Part shown: piece by piece, positions 34,425 through 43,086 of the stretch
Layout of the letters: every line of letters starts with the position of its first letter
Position numbering within the stretch: position 1 is the first letter of the stretch
Origin: Microbacterium sp. AB
GTDB taxonomy: Bacteria; Actinomycetota; Actinomycetes; Actinomycetales; Microbacteriaceae
Assembly (NCBI RefSeq): GCF_032878875.1
Contig: NZ_CP118157.1
Location: 2,976,001-3,040,000 of the forward strand
DNA length: 64,000 bases
Direction of reading: 5' to 3'
The notes under the pieces: model-generated
Databases searched by the model: none
What the model was told of the DNA's origin: nothing
What the model saw: the letters and a program-made list of their open reading frames with translations, nothing else
Position numbers and translations under genes: made by a program

Positions 34425-34497
34425 GGCCCGTTCCCGCTCGGAGCCCGGTTCCCGCCGAGAGCACGGTTCCGGATGGAGGGCGGCAGACGCTCGGGCG

Positions 34498-36000
34498 TCA
34501 TACCGGGGTGGGGACCGCGTCGTCGGCGATCGAGGGGGCGCCGATGACCACGGGATCGCGCACCGGCAGGATGGTCGGATGCGTGTTCGACATCTTCTCG
34601 AGCACGCGCACGACCTGACGCGAGTAGCCGTACTCGTTGTCGTACCAGACGTAGAGCACGACGCTCTGCTCGCCCGCGATCGTCGCGAGGCCGTCGACGA
34701 TGCCCGCGCGGTTGTTGCCGACGAAGTCGGTGGAGACGACCTCGGGCGACTCGATGTAGTCGATCTGCTGGCGCAGCGGCGACGTGAGCGAGGTCTGGCG
34801 CAGGTACGCGTTGATCTCGTCCTTCGTCGTCGGGCGCTCCAACTGCAGGTTCAGGATCGCCAGCGAGACGTCGGGCGTCGGCACGCGGATGGCGCTGCCG
34901 GAGAGCTTCCCCGTCAGCTGCGGAAGGGCCTTCGCGACGGCCCTGGCGGCGCCCGTCTCGGCGATCACCATGTTGAGCGCGGCGGAGCGCCCGCGGCGGT
35001 CGCCCCTGTGGAAGTTGTCGATGAGGTTCTGGTCGTTCGTGTACGAGTGGACCGTCTCGACGTGGCCGTGCCGGATGCCGAACGCGGCGTCGACGGCGGC
35101 GAGCACGGGCGTGATGGCGTTGGTCGTGCACGACGCCGCCGAGAGGATCGCGTCGTCGGCCGTGATGTCGTCGCTGTTGATGCCCGCGACGATGTTCCTG
35201 ATCGCGCCCTTGCCCGGCGCCGTCAGCAGCACGCGCGAGACGCCCCTCGCGAGGAGGTGCTGCCCGAGCCCCTCCTCGTCGCGCCACCGCCCGGTGTTGT
35301 CCACGACGATCGCGTCGCGGATGCCGTGCCGCGTGTAGTCGACGGACGCCGGATCGTCCGAGTAGATCACCTGGATGAGCGTGCCGTTCGCGAGGATGGT
35401 GTCGTTCTCCTCGTCGACCTCGATCGTGCCGGCGAACGGGCCGTGCACGGAGTCGCGGCGCAGCAGGCTCGCGCGCTTCTCGAGGTCGGCGGAGGAGCCC
35501 CGCCGGACGACGATCGCGCGCAGACGCAGCCCCGCCCCGTCCCCCTGGTGCGCGATGAGGACGCGCGCGAGCAGGCGGCCGATCCGGCCGAACCCGTAGA
35601 GCACGACGTCGGTCGGCGCCGACTCCCGGGCGTCGAGCACGGCGACGAGCTCCTCGCGGAGGAAGCCGACCAGCTCGTCCTGCCCGTACCGGCCGCCCCG
35701 GGCGTCGAAGCGCGCGACGAGACGCGCGACGTCGATCGAGGCCGGACCGGGCCGCAGCGCCTCGAGGGCCTCGAGCACCGCGAACGTCTTCTCGGGAGGC
35801 AGCTCCCGATCGCCGACCTCGCGCGTGGAGCGGTGGGTCCGGAGGATCTCGACGGGCGAGATGTTGAGGAGACGGCGACCGTGGATGGAGGTCACGACGC
35901 CGCGCTCGCGATAGAGGCGTCCGATGAGCGGGATCATCCGCTCGGCCAGCTCCTCACGGGCGATCCACTCGGCACGCCGGACTTCGAACTGCTCGCTCAC
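34498..36000 (-). CDS. Glyceraldehyde-3-phosphate dehydrogenase, long GapB type
   Basis: A 500-residue GAPDH with an extra N-terminal region of about 120 residues (SEQFEVRRAEWIAREELAERM and following). It is like the 480-residue GapB of Corynebacterium, which works mainly in gluconeogenesis. The core has VLYGFGRIGRLLARVL (Rossmann), the active-site Cys at about residue 291 in SAASCTTNAITPVL, HSYTNDQNLIDN, and the final WYDNEYGYSRQVVRVLEKM. I took GTG 36000 as the start; the frame runs back to 36219 without family-like sequence. A glycolytic GAPDH is probably elsewhere in the genome. It stands alone. Confidence 0.9.
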   Translation of the reverse strand: MSEQFEVRRAEWIAREELAERMIPLIGRLYRERGVVTSIHGRRLLNISPVEILRTHRSTREVGDRELPPEKTFAVLEALEALRPGPASIDVARLVARFDARGGRYGQDELVGFLREELVAVLDARESAPTDVVLYGFGRIGRLLARVLIAHQGDGAGLRLRAIVVRRGSSADLEKRASLLRRDSVHGPFAGTIEVDEENDTILANGTLIQVIYSDDPASVDYTRHGIRDAIVVDNTGRWRDEEGLGQHLLARGVSRVLLTAPGKGAIRNIVAGINSDDITADDAILSAASCTTNAITPVLAAVDAAFGIRHGHVETVHSYTNDQNLIDNFHRGDRRGRSAALNMVIAETGAARAVAKALPQLTGKLSGSAIRVPTPDVSLAILNLQLERPTTKDEINAYLRQTSLTSPLRQQIDYIESPEVVSTDFVGNNRAGIVDGLATIAGEQSVVLYVWYDNEYGYSRQVVRVLEKMSNTHPTILPVRDPVVIGAPSIADDAVPTPV

Positions 36001-36322
36001 GCTCGTCGCGTCTCCCTCTGGTCGGCGGGCGCCTGCGTCCGCGCGCGGTGTGTGACGCCTCCAGCTAAACGCGGCATCGACGATCCTTTCGGGAGTTCTG
36101 CGAAGTAAAATCACCGCTTCTTGCCGAATATGCAAGCAGAGCGTGCGCGCGGCCCGGTCCGGGACGGCACGACGCGGACCGGCGGCCACCGCGCGTCTCA
36201 CGCGCCCGCCGCCCGTCACATGGGCACATCTGCCCGGAAGGATGCGGAGAGCCGACTGACTAGGCTATGGAGGACGGTTCGCCGAGCACGTCGGCCTTCC
36301 CCTTCCAGAGGAGATCCACCAG
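36001..36322. promoter_or_regulatory. Divergent promoter spacer between GapB-type and ParA-type genes
   Basis: These 322 bases hold no gene that I can support. An A/T-richer stretch at 36085-36135 is the likely promoter of the minus-strand GAPDH. TAGGCT at 36261-36266 is a -10 candidate for the plus-strand ATPase, 57 bases before its ATG. Confidence 0.5.
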
Positions 36323-37987
36323 ATGCAGGACGACTCGACGCAGACCGGGCTCTCGGCGGTCATCCGCCCGGACGGGTCCGCGGAGCTCATCGTCGACGAG
36401 ACGCCGCAGCAGATCCCGACGACCCTCGTGGAAGACGCTCGCCGCGAGATCGTCCGCCGTGCCGCCGAGATCGCGGAGCTGCTCGACGGTCCGGTGCACG
36501 TGACCGTCCACGAGCCCGACGGCGACTGGCCGCTTCTCGTCCACCCCGACGGCCGCGTCGACTCCGACGAGGGCTCGCGCAGCAGCGCCGCCCCCGGGAC
36601 GGTCGAGGCGCCGGCCGCACCGGAGACGCCGGCCGACGCACCCGTCGAGGAGGGCCCGGAGCCGGCCGAGCCGAGCGCGGAGCGCCCTGCCTCCGCGGAC
36701 GCCACGGCGACGACGGCGCCCGAGCCGTCCGCACCCGGGACGACCGCCGTGCCCGCGTCGGCGCCCGCCGCCGAGGGCATCGTTCCCGCAGGATCCGCAA
36801 CCGCCCCCGGCCCCGTCCGCGCCGGCAACGCTCCCGACGCCGCGGCGCCCGCCGTCCCCGGTCCGGTCCGGTCCGGCAACGCTCCCGTCGCAGCGGCCCC
36901 GGCGACGGCGGGCCCCGTTCCCGCAGCGGCCTCCGACGGAGCAGGTCCCCGGCCCGGTGCCGACGCGCCCCCTCGCCGACGCACGTCCGCGCCGTCCGAC
37001 GTCGCCCCCGACTCCGCCGCTGTGCCCGACTCCGCCGCTGCCCCCGAGGAGCAGGGGCGCCGGTCGTTCCTCACGTCCGAGCAGAGCGCCGAGGAGCTCG
37101 CCACCCGCGGCTGGCGCGGCGCGCTCGTCCGCGCGGGGGCACGCATCCCGCCGGGTGCGGCCGAGCGCGCGGAGCGCGACGACCAGGCCGCCGTCGCACA
37201 GCACTGGTTCGGGCCCCGCACCATCGCCGTCGTCAACGGCAAGGGCGGAGCGGGCAAGACGCCCACGACCATCCTCACCGCCGCCGTCTTCGCCCGCTTC
37301 GGCGGCGCAGGAGTGCTCGCGTGGGACAACAACCAGACGCGAGGCACCCTCGGCTGGCGGACGGAGCAGGGGCCGCACGACGCCACGCTGCACGAGCTGC
37401 TGCCCGAGACCGGACACCTCCTGTCGTCCTCCGCGCAGGCGGCCGACCTCGCGCGCTTCGTGCACCACCAGACGCGCGACCGGTTCGACGTGCTGCGCTC
37501 GAAGCCCATGGTGCTCGCCGAGCAGCAGCGCATCCACTCCGACGACGTCGACCGCATCCACGCCGTCGCCGCGAAGTACTACCGGCTGATCGTCATGGAC
37601 TCGGGCAACGACGAGTCGGACCCGATGTGGCTGCGGATGATCGATCACACCGACCAGATCGTCGTCGCGACGACGTCGCGCGCGGAGCACGCCGAGGCCG
37701 GCGCCCTGCTGCTCGAGGCGCTCGCGACGCGCGACGCGCGCTCCGCGGCCCTCGCGCAGAACGCCGTGGCGGTCGTGAGCCAGGCGGATCCGAACGCCCC
37801 CTCGAACGAGCACCGCAAGGTCGTCGACGGCTACCGCGCCCTCGCCCGCGACGTCGTGAGCATCCCGTACGACCCCGCCATGATCGGCGGCCTCCTCCAC
37901 TACGGCGCGCTGCGTCCCGCCACGCAGCGCGCATGGCTCTCGGCCGCCGCCGCCGCCGCCCGCGGCCTGGGCGGCGCATCGGCATAG
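36323..37987 (+). CDS. ParA/MinD-type ATPase with long disordered N-terminal region
   Basis: A 554-residue protein. Residues 1-80 form a small domain (SAVIRPDGSAELIVDETPQQ). Residues 85-250 are Ala/Pro/Glu-rich and disordered, with GPVRAGNAP and GPVRSGNAP as internal repeats. The rest is a SIMIBI ATPase with a deviant Walker A KGGAGKTPTT at about 307-316, LAWDNNQTRGTLGWR in place of the usual ParA Asp-Asp, and LIVMDSGNDESDPMW. Family members act in chromosome, plasmid or protein positioning, and related actinobacterial ones sit with secretion genes. No ParB or secretion gene is near, so the cargo is unknown. GAGGAG precedes ATG 36323. Confidence 0.8.
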   Translation: MQDDSTQTGLSAVIRPDGSAELIVDETPQQIPTTLVEDARREIVRRAAEIAELLDGPVHVTVHEPDGDWPLLVHPDGRVDSDEGSRSSAAPGTVEAPAAPETPADAPVEEGPEPAEPSAERPASADATATTAPEPSAPGTTAVPASAPAAEGIVPAGSATAPGPVRAGNAPDAAAPAVPGPVRSGNAPVAAAPATAGPVPAAASDGAGPRPGADAPPRRRTSAPSDVAPDSAAVPDSAAAPEEQGRRSFLTSEQSAEELATRGWRGALVRAGARIPPGAAERAERDDQAAVAQHWFGPRTIAVVNGKGGAGKTPTTILTAAVFARFGGAGVLAWDNNQTRGTLGWRTEQGPHDATLHELLPETGHLLSSSAQAADLARFVHHQTRDRFDVLRSKPMVLAEQQRIHSDDVDRIHAVAAKYYRLIVMDSGNDESDPMWLRMIDHTDQIVVATTSRAEHAEAGALLLEALATRDARSAALAQNAVAVVSQADPNAPSNEHRKVVDGYRALARDVVSIPYDPAMIGGLLHYGALRPATQRAWLSAAAAAARGLGGASA

Positions 37988-38005
37988 GCGTGGGCGCCGG
38001 CGGAG

Positions 38006-38091
38006 ACGACGCACCCCTCGCACGGGCCCCGCGCGCCGGGGCGGGGTGCACCTTCCGGCCACCCGCCGTTCACGTGCGGGGAGTGCGTCGT
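38006..38091. repeat. Large inverted repeat between ATPase and GntR genes
   Basis: Arms 38006-38024 and 38073-38091 pair at 17 of 19 positions around a 48-base GC-rich centre that holds a second hairpin. It ends 14 bases before the GntR promoter box and follows the ATPase stop, so it may be terminator, operator or mobile repeat. Confidence 0.5.
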
Positions 38092-38105
38092 TTCCGTGGA
38101 GCGCG

Positions 38106-38111
38106 CAGACT
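38106..38111 (+). promoter_or_regulatory. -10-like box CAGACT for leaderless GntR gene
   Basis: CAGACT, six bases before the ATG at 38118, as before pgm. Confidence 0.35.
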
Positions 38112-38117
38112 GCGGAG

Positions 38118-38870
38118 ATGCCCGCGCGCCCCCGCTACGAGGAGATCGCGCAGCATCTCCTCGCGCGGCTCCGCGACGGCACGTTCGTCACCGGCGAGCC
38201 CCTCCCCACCGAGACCGCGCTGGCCGCGGAGCTCGACGTCGCCCGGGGGACGCTGCGCCGCGCGCTCGAGCGCATCGAGAGCACGCACGGACTCGTCGTC
38301 AAGCGCGGGAACGGGTGGATCGCCCGCGAGCGCCCCCTCGTACGGAGCCTGGACGTCCTCGGCTCGTTCGGCGAGTGGGCGCGAGCGATCGGCGTCGAGC
38401 CGGCGGGCGAGATCGTCCGCCGGGGGATGGGCCGGGCCACCCCCGACGAGGCGCACGCGCTGAGGCTCCGTCCCCGCGACGGCGTGCTCCGCATCACCCG
38501 CGTGCGCAGCCTGCGCGACCGACCGGTCATGGTCGCGCGGACGACGTTCCCCGAACGCTTCGCCGCGCTCGTCGAGCCGCTCCCCGCCGATGTCCCCTCG
38601 ATCATGGCGGCGCTCTCACGCGACCACGGCGTCCGCCTCCGGCATGCCGAGCAGCTCATCGGCGCGCTCACCGCGAACGCCGAGGACGCGCGCCTCCTGC
38701 GAAGGACACGCGGCGAGCCGCTCCTCCGGATCGTCCGGACGGCACGGGCCGCCGACGGCACGGTGTTCGAGTACAGCGACGACCGCTACCTGCCGGACAG
38801 CGTGAGCTTCGCGCTCGTCACGAGCGCACCCGGATCCGTCCCGGCGGCCTGGGACCGCACCGCGACGTGA
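38118..38870 (+). CDS. GntR-family transcriptional regulator (HutC subfamily)
   Basis: A 250-residue regulator. The winged helix-turn-helix at residues 5-70 includes RYEEIAQHLLARLRDGTFVTGEPLPTETALAAELDVARGTLRRALERIE. A UTRA ligand domain follows, with LRITRVRSLRDRPVMVARTTFPERFAALV and GEPLLRIVRTARAADGTVFEYSDDRYLPD. The start ATG 38118 fits the family; the frame upstream to 38046 reads through the inverted repeat. Its neighbours are a ParA-type ATPase and an exported glycerophosphodiesterase. Neither clearly names the target, though the phosphodiester genes are plausible. Confidence 0.88.
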   Translation: MPARPRYEEIAQHLLARLRDGTFVTGEPLPTETALAAELDVARGTLRRALERIESTHGLVVKRGNGWIARERPLVRSLDVLGSFGEWARAIGVEPAGEIVRRGMGRATPDEAHALRLRPRDGVLRITRVRSLRDRPVMVARTTFPERFAALVEPLPADVPSIMAALSRDHGVRLRHAEQLIGALTANAEDARLLRRTRGEPLLRIVRTARAADGTVFEYSDDRYLPDSVSFALVTSAPGSVPAAWDRTAT

Positions 38871-39020
38871 CCGTTGCGGCGTCTCGTCACCGGGAGTCAC
38901 GGGAGCGTCACCCGCGCGACCCGTCGGGGCCGGCCGGCGCTCATCCGCTCGTCGTCGGGGATGTCTTGACTCGAGGCCGGTCGGCAGCCGCCGCCGCTCT
39001 CAGGAAAGGCCCTCCTCCCG

Positions 39021-39890
39021 ATGCCCCCACGACACCTCCGACGCGCCACCCGCGTGACCCTGGGAACGGTCGTCTCCGCCGCGATCGTCGCGAGCGGCGC
39101 GCTCGTCGTGACGAACGCAGCCGCAGACGCCGCCGCGAGCCCCCGCGAGGTCGCCGGCCAGCCGCTCGTCATCGCACACCGCGGCAACTCCTCCCTAGCC
39201 CCCGAGAACACGCTGCCCGCCCTCGACAGCGCGGCCCGGAGCGGCGCCGACCTTCTCGAGATCGACGTCGACTACACCCGTGACGGCGAGATCGTCGTCC
39301 TCCACGACGACTCCGTGGACCGGACGACGGACGGCACCGGCAACGTCCGCGAGCTCACGTCGAGCGACGTCCGCGCACTCGATGCGGGCGGATGGTTCTC
39401 CCCTCTCTACGCGGGGACGCCGATTCCGACGCTCGACGATGTCCTCGACTTCGTCACCGCGAGCGATGCCACCCTGCTCCTCGAGTTCAAGTCGTCGTGG
39501 AGCGAGAGGCGCATCGGCGAGGCGCTGGCCCTGATCGAGAGCCACGGGGCCGAGGACCGGGTGATCGCGCAGAGCTTCGACACCACGACGCTCGCAAGTC
39601 TCCGCGACGCCGCGCCGGGTCTGGCCCGGATGGTGCTCGTCGACGAGATCGACGATCCGGTCGCCTCCGCCGAGGAGTTCGACGCCATCGGGGTGAATCC
39701 GCGCGGCGAGGACGTGCTCGGACGTCGCGAGATCGTCGACGAGATCCACGACGCGGGGCTGCTGACCTATGTGTGGACCGTCGACGACGCCCAGGACTGG
39801 GCCGGCCTCGCCGATGCGGGGGTGGATGGGATCGTCACGAATCGACCGGACCGCCTCGCCGGATGGCTCGCGTCCGACGGCACGCGCTGA
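39021..39890 (+). CDS. Exported glycerophosphodiester phosphodiesterase
   Basis: A 289-residue GDPD-family enzyme that cleaves glycerophosphodiesters to glycerol-3-phosphate and an alcohol. Residues 1-38 form a signal peptide (basic start, then VTLGTVVSAAIVASGALVVTNAAADA). The catalytic core follows: IAHRGNSSLAPENT with the HR pair and Glu, LLEIDVDYTRDGEIVVLHDDSVDRTTDGTG, LLLEFK, and VWTVDD near the end. No lipobox cysteine is seen, so it is released or wall-associated. A second, cytoplasmic GDPD is encoded convergently, ending 63 bases away. Together they could process diesters outside and inside the cell. Confidence 0.93.
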   Translation: MPPRHLRRATRVTLGTVVSAAIVASGALVVTNAAADAAASPREVAGQPLVIAHRGNSSLAPENTLPALDSAARSGADLLEIDVDYTRDGEIVVLHDDSVDRTTDGTGNVRELTSSDVRALDAGGWFSPLYAGTPIPTLDDVLDFVTASDATLLLEFKSSWSERRIGEALALIESHGAEDRVIAQSFDTTTLASLRDAAPGLARMVLVDEIDDPVASAEEFDAIGVNPRGEDVLGRREIVDEIHDAGLLTYVWTVDDAQDWAGLADAGVDGIVTNRPDRLAGWLASDGTR

Positions 39891-39904
39891 GCCCCCTCCG
39901 GACG

Positions 39905-39943
39905 GGAACGCCCCGGACGCCCGACGGGCGTCCGGGGCGTTCC
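39905..39943. terminator. Bidirectional terminator between two GDPD genes
   Basis: Perfect 18-bp stem (39905-39922 with 39926-39943) and a three-base loop, between convergent genes ending at 39890 and 39953. Confidence 0.88.
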
Positions 39944-39952
39944 GCCGTGCGG

Positions 39953-40810
39953 CTACGACGGCGACCAGGCGGCATACCCCTCGGGGTCGTCGGTGATGAC
40001 GCCATCCGCCCCGGACCGCGCGGCGAGCGCCCAGGCGTCCGGCGCGTTGAGCGTCCACACCATCGCCCGCAGCCCCGCCGCGTGGATGCGGTCGACGAGC
40101 GTCGGGTCGGAGGCGAGGAAGGACCCCATCGGGTTGAGCATCTCCGCCTCCAGGTCCGCCGCCGTCCGGATCGCCTCGTCCACGGCGGCGAACCGCAGCG
40201 GCCCTCGCCGGTACGTCTCCGCCTCCTCCTCGGTCACCTCGGGAGCGCTCGACGGATCCCACGCCGAGAGGTCGAGCACGAGAAGCCCCCGGCGCAGCGA
40301 CGGCAGAGCGTCACGGCATGCGGCGACCGACGACGGCCAGAAGCTCTGCGCGATCACGCGCGGCGCGAGGTGAGCGAACGCGCCGCCCGGGGCGAGCGGG
40401 GCGAGCAGGATCTCGACCGCGTCGATCCCCCACTCGCCCTTGATCTCCAGGAGGATCTCGAGGTGCGGTTCGCGATCGGCGAAGCGGAGGAACTCCTCCC
40501 ATGTCGGGACGCGCTCCCCGGCGAAGCCGGGGCCGAACCACGATCCCGCGTCCAGGGCGCGCAGCTCCGCGACCGTGAGCCGGGCGATCGCGCCCGTGCC
40601 GTCGGTCGTCGCATCGACGGTGTCGTCGTGCATCAGCACGACGACGCCGTCTCGCGTGAGATGCACGTCGATCTCGACGCCCGAGGCGCCGCTGCGGGCC
40701 GCCCGCTCGAACGCCGCCATCGTGTTCTGCGGAGCGCGCGCAGAGCTTCCGCGATGCGCGAACGAGAGGGGACGATCCGGAGCCGGTGTGCCGGCTGCGG
40801 CGTGGGTCAC
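39953..40810 (-). CDS. Cytoplasmic glycerophosphodiester phosphodiesterase
   Basis: A 285-residue GDPD without signal peptide. Catalytic motifs: LSFAHRGSSARAPQNTMAAFERA, VEIDVHLTRDGVVVLMHDDTVDATTDGTG, LLEIKGEW, and MVWTLNAPD near the C-terminus. The GTG at 40810 overlaps the stop of the substrate-binding protein gene (GTGA) with no clear ribosome site, so it is translated by coupling. Its place at the end of a ugp-type uptake operon matches UgpQ, which hydrolyses imported glycerophosphodiesters to glycerol-3-phosphate. It is an independent paralogue of the exported enzyme rather than a recent copy, as the two differ widely. Confidence 0.92.
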   Translation of the reverse strand: MTHAAAGTPAPDRPLSFAHRGSSARAPQNTMAAFERAARSGASGVEIDVHLTRDGVVVLMHDDTVDATTDGTGAIARLTVAELRALDAGSWFGPGFAGERVPTWEEFLRFADREPHLEILLEIKGEWGIDAVEILLAPLAPGGAFAHLAPRVIAQSFWPSSVAACRDALPSLRRGLLVLDLSAWDPSSAPEVTEEEAETYRRGPLRFAAVDEAIRTAADLEAEMLNPMGSFLASDPTLVDRIHAAGLRAMVWTLNAPDAWALAARSGADGVITDDPEGYAAWSPS

Positions 40811-42168
40811 AGGTAGGGCTCGACGTTCTCGGCGTACGCGGTCTCCAGCTGGGGCGTGATCTTCTCGAAGGCCGTCTGCGCATCCGTCCCGCTCAACACG
40901 ATCTCCTCGATCGCGCCGCTGAGGATCGCGTCCGCACCCGGCACGAACACGCGCACGTCGTCCTGCACCCGCGCACGCTCGGCGAGCTGGTCGACCGCCG
41001 TGCGCATCTGCGGGACCTCGTCGTAGACCTGCTTCATCGTGTCGGATTCGACCGCGGACGTCCGCACCGGCATGTAGCCCGTGTTCTGGGAGAAGTACGC
41101 GGTGTTGTCGGTGTTCGTGAGGAACTCCAGGAACATCGCCGCAGCGAGCTGCTGCTCCGGCGAGCGCGAGGAGGGGATGGCCAGGCCGGTGCCGCCCGTC
41201 GGGGTTCCCGCCTCCACCTCTCCGTCGGGCAGGAAGGCCGTGCCGACCTCGAACGCCGCCGCGTCGAGGGTTCCCGTGAGGCTGCCGGTCGAGCCGATGG
41301 TCGACGCGACGATGCCCGCGGAGAAGTCCGCCTGCGAGTCCTGCGAGACGGTGGCCATCCCGTCCTCCGCGAAGATCCCGCCCAGCCAGTCGCCCGCCTC
41401 GATCGCCTCCGGGGTGTCGAGCGTCGGCGTGAAGCCGTCGGAGTACGCCCCGCCGTGGCCCCAGATCATGTTCTCGAACCACCACGCGCCCCACGACGGA
41501 CCCACCGACAGACCGAGCGTCGACCCGTCCTCGGGCAGGACGGCGGCGAGGTCGGCGTTCCACTCCTCGAGCTCCTGCCAGGTCTCGGGTCCGCGATCGG
41601 GCAGACCGGCCGCGCTCCAGAGGTCCTTGTTGTAATAGAACAGCGGCGTCGAACGGGCATACGGGACCGCCCAGTGCCGGTCGTCGAACTCGTAGTCCGA
41701 GTAGAGGCTCTGCTGGAAGTCAGCGGCGTCGGCGTCGATCGCGTCGAGGACGTCGTCGAGCGGCATGATCTGGTCGTTGAGCTGGTAGCGGAACCACCAG
41801 ACGTCCGATGCGATGACGACGTCCGGCAGGGCGTCCGGCGACTGGCTCGTCGACTGGAACTTCTGCGCGACCTCGTCGTAGTCGGCTCCCGCGGTCACCA
41901 GATCGACGGCGATGCCCGTCTCCTCGGTGAACTGCGCGATGAGCTCCTCCTCGACCTGCTGCGACATCCCGGGATGGTTGCTCCAGAAGGTGATCTCGGT
42001 CGCGGGTTCGATCGTCGACCAGTCGATCACCTCGTCCGCTTCGGCGGCGGGCGCTCCGGCGGTGCTCGGTCCCGCGCAGGCCGCCAGGCCGAGCGCGGCG
42101 ACGACGGCTCCGGCGGCGAACGCGGTGCGACGTCCGATCGTGCCGCGGGGGGACAGACGCTGATACAC
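40807..42168 (-). CDS. ABC transporter substrate-binding lipoprotein (UgpB-like)
   Basis: A 453-residue extracellular solute-binding protein of the family 1 type. The N-terminus FAAGAVVAALGLAACAG is a lipoprotein signal with the lipobox Leu-Ala-Ala-Cys. Mature features are ITFWSNHPGMSQQVEEELIAQFTEETGI, VPYARSTPLFYYNKDLWSAAGLPDRGPETWQELEEW and GTGLAIPSSRSPEQQLAAAMFLEFL, the hallmarks of UgpB and related sugar-phosphate or sugar binders. With two permeases upstream and a phosphodiesterase downstream, sn-glycerol-3-phosphate or its diesters are the likely ligands. AAGGAG precedes ATG 42168. Confidence 0.88.
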   Translation of the reverse strand: MYQRLSPRGTIGRRTAFAAGAVVAALGLAACAGPSTAGAPAAEADEVIDWSTIEPATEITFWSNHPGMSQQVEEELIAQFTEETGIAVDLVTAGADYDEVAQKFQSTSQSPDALPDVVIASDVWWFRYQLNDQIMPLDDVLDAIDADAADFQQSLYSDYEFDDRHWAVPYARSTPLFYYNKDLWSAAGLPDRGPETWQELEEWNADLAAVLPEDGSTLGLSVGPSWGAWWFENMIWGHGGAYSDGFTPTLDTPEAIEAGDWLGGIFAEDGMATVSQDSQADFSAGIVASTIGSTGSLTGTLDAAAFEVGTAFLPDGEVEAGTPTGGTGLAIPSSRSPEQQLAAAMFLEFLTNTDNTAYFSQNTGYMPVRTSAVESDTMKQVYDEVPQMRTAVDQLAERARVQDDVRVFVPGADAILSGAIEEIVLSGTDAQTAFEKITPQLETAYAENVEPYL

Positions 42169-42252
42169 GGTTACTCCTTCGATTGGTGAGGATGGCCCCG
42201 CAGGGCCGACGGCGGGCGACCTGGCCCGCCGAGATCGGATGCCCCGTCGCCG

Positions 42253-43086
42253 TCAGCCGGTGACGGCGCCGGCCACGAGGCCCTGCGCCAGTCGCCGCTG
42301 GAGGAACAGGAACACGATGAGAACGGGCAGCATGACCACGACGGTCGCCGACAGGAGGACTCCCCAGTTGCTCAGACCGTCGATGTTCTTCAGCAGCGTG
42401 AGCCCGACGGGGAGCGTCATCATGTCCGCGCGCTCGGTGACGAGGAACGGCCAGAGGTAGTCGTTCCACTCGGCCACGACCGACACCAGCGCGACGGCCG
42501 CGACGGTGGGCCACGACAGCGGGACGACGAAGCGCCAAAGCTTGCGCCAGTGCCCCGCGCCGTCCAGCTCGGCGGCTTCGAGGACGGAGACGGGGAGGCC
42601 TCGGAAGCTCTGCCGGAACAGGAACGTCCCGAAGGCGCTCGCCAGACCCGGCAGGATGATGCCGGCGTACGTGTTCAGCCAGCCGAGCTGCGCCACGAGG
42701 GCGTAGTTCGGGATGATCGTGATCTGCGCGGGGATCATCAGCGTGCCGATCACGAGCGCGAAGAAGAACCCCCGGAACGGGATGTCGAGGAAGACGAGCG
42801 CATAGGCGCAGCAGATGCCGAGCACGACCTTGAGCCCCGCTCCCAGCGTCGTGATGACGACGCTGTTCAGGAAGAGGCGCCCGAGCGGGATCGTGTCCGC
42901 GGCCGCCGCGTAGTTGTCGAGCGTCATCCGCTCCGGGAGCCACTGGATCGGCAGCGCGTACATCTCCTGCGGCGACTTGAGGCTCGCGATGAGGAGCCAG
43001 ACGAGCGGAAGCGCCATGACGACCGTGAGGAGCAGCATGAGGGCGCCGCCCGACACGCGGGTCGCCGTCCGGGTCCGCCCGGCCAT
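42253..43086 (-). CDS. ABC transporter permease (UgpE/MalG type)
   Basis: A 277-residue inner-membrane permease with six membrane segments. The cytoplasmic coupling loop EAAELDGAGHWRKLWRFVVPLSWP is the EAA motif that contacts the ATPase, and the C-terminus FLFLQRRLAQGLVAGAVTG is typical of the MalG/UgpE group. Its ATG overlaps the stop of the partner permease (TGATG), so synthesis is coupled. The ATP-hydrolysing subunit is missing from this operon; such carbohydrate importers often share one UgpC/MsmK ATPase encoded elsewhere. Confidence 0.9.
   Translation of the reverse strand: MAGRTRTATRVSGGALMLLLTVVMALPLVWLLIASLKSPQEMYALPIQWLPERMTLDNYAAAADTIPLGRLFLNSVVITTLGAGLKVVLGICCAYALVFLDIPFRGFFFALVIGTLMIPAQITIIPNYALVAQLGWLNTYAGIILPGLASAFGTFLFRQSFRGLPVSVLEAAELDGAGHWRKLWRFVVPLSWPTVAAVALVSVVAEWNDYLWPFLVTERADMMTLPVGLTLLKNIDGLSNWGVLLSATVVVMLPVLIVFLFLQRRLAQGLVAGAVTG

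Larger units (their letters stand above)
34130..34497. other. Gene-free spacer with decayed palindromic repeats
   Basis: These 368 bases hold no credible gene; reading frames through them show Arg/Pro-rich low-complexity sequence. They contain the paired repeats listed at 34172 and 34366, and short GGTTCCCG-type echoes near 34430-34470. I see no terminator of standard shape. Confidence 0.7.

Noticed and set aside
34498..34620. Frameshift or fusion at the GAPDH C-terminus
   Set aside because: The tail after YSRQVVRVLEKM is only about 25 residues and matches the longer GapB class; no sign of a broken gene.
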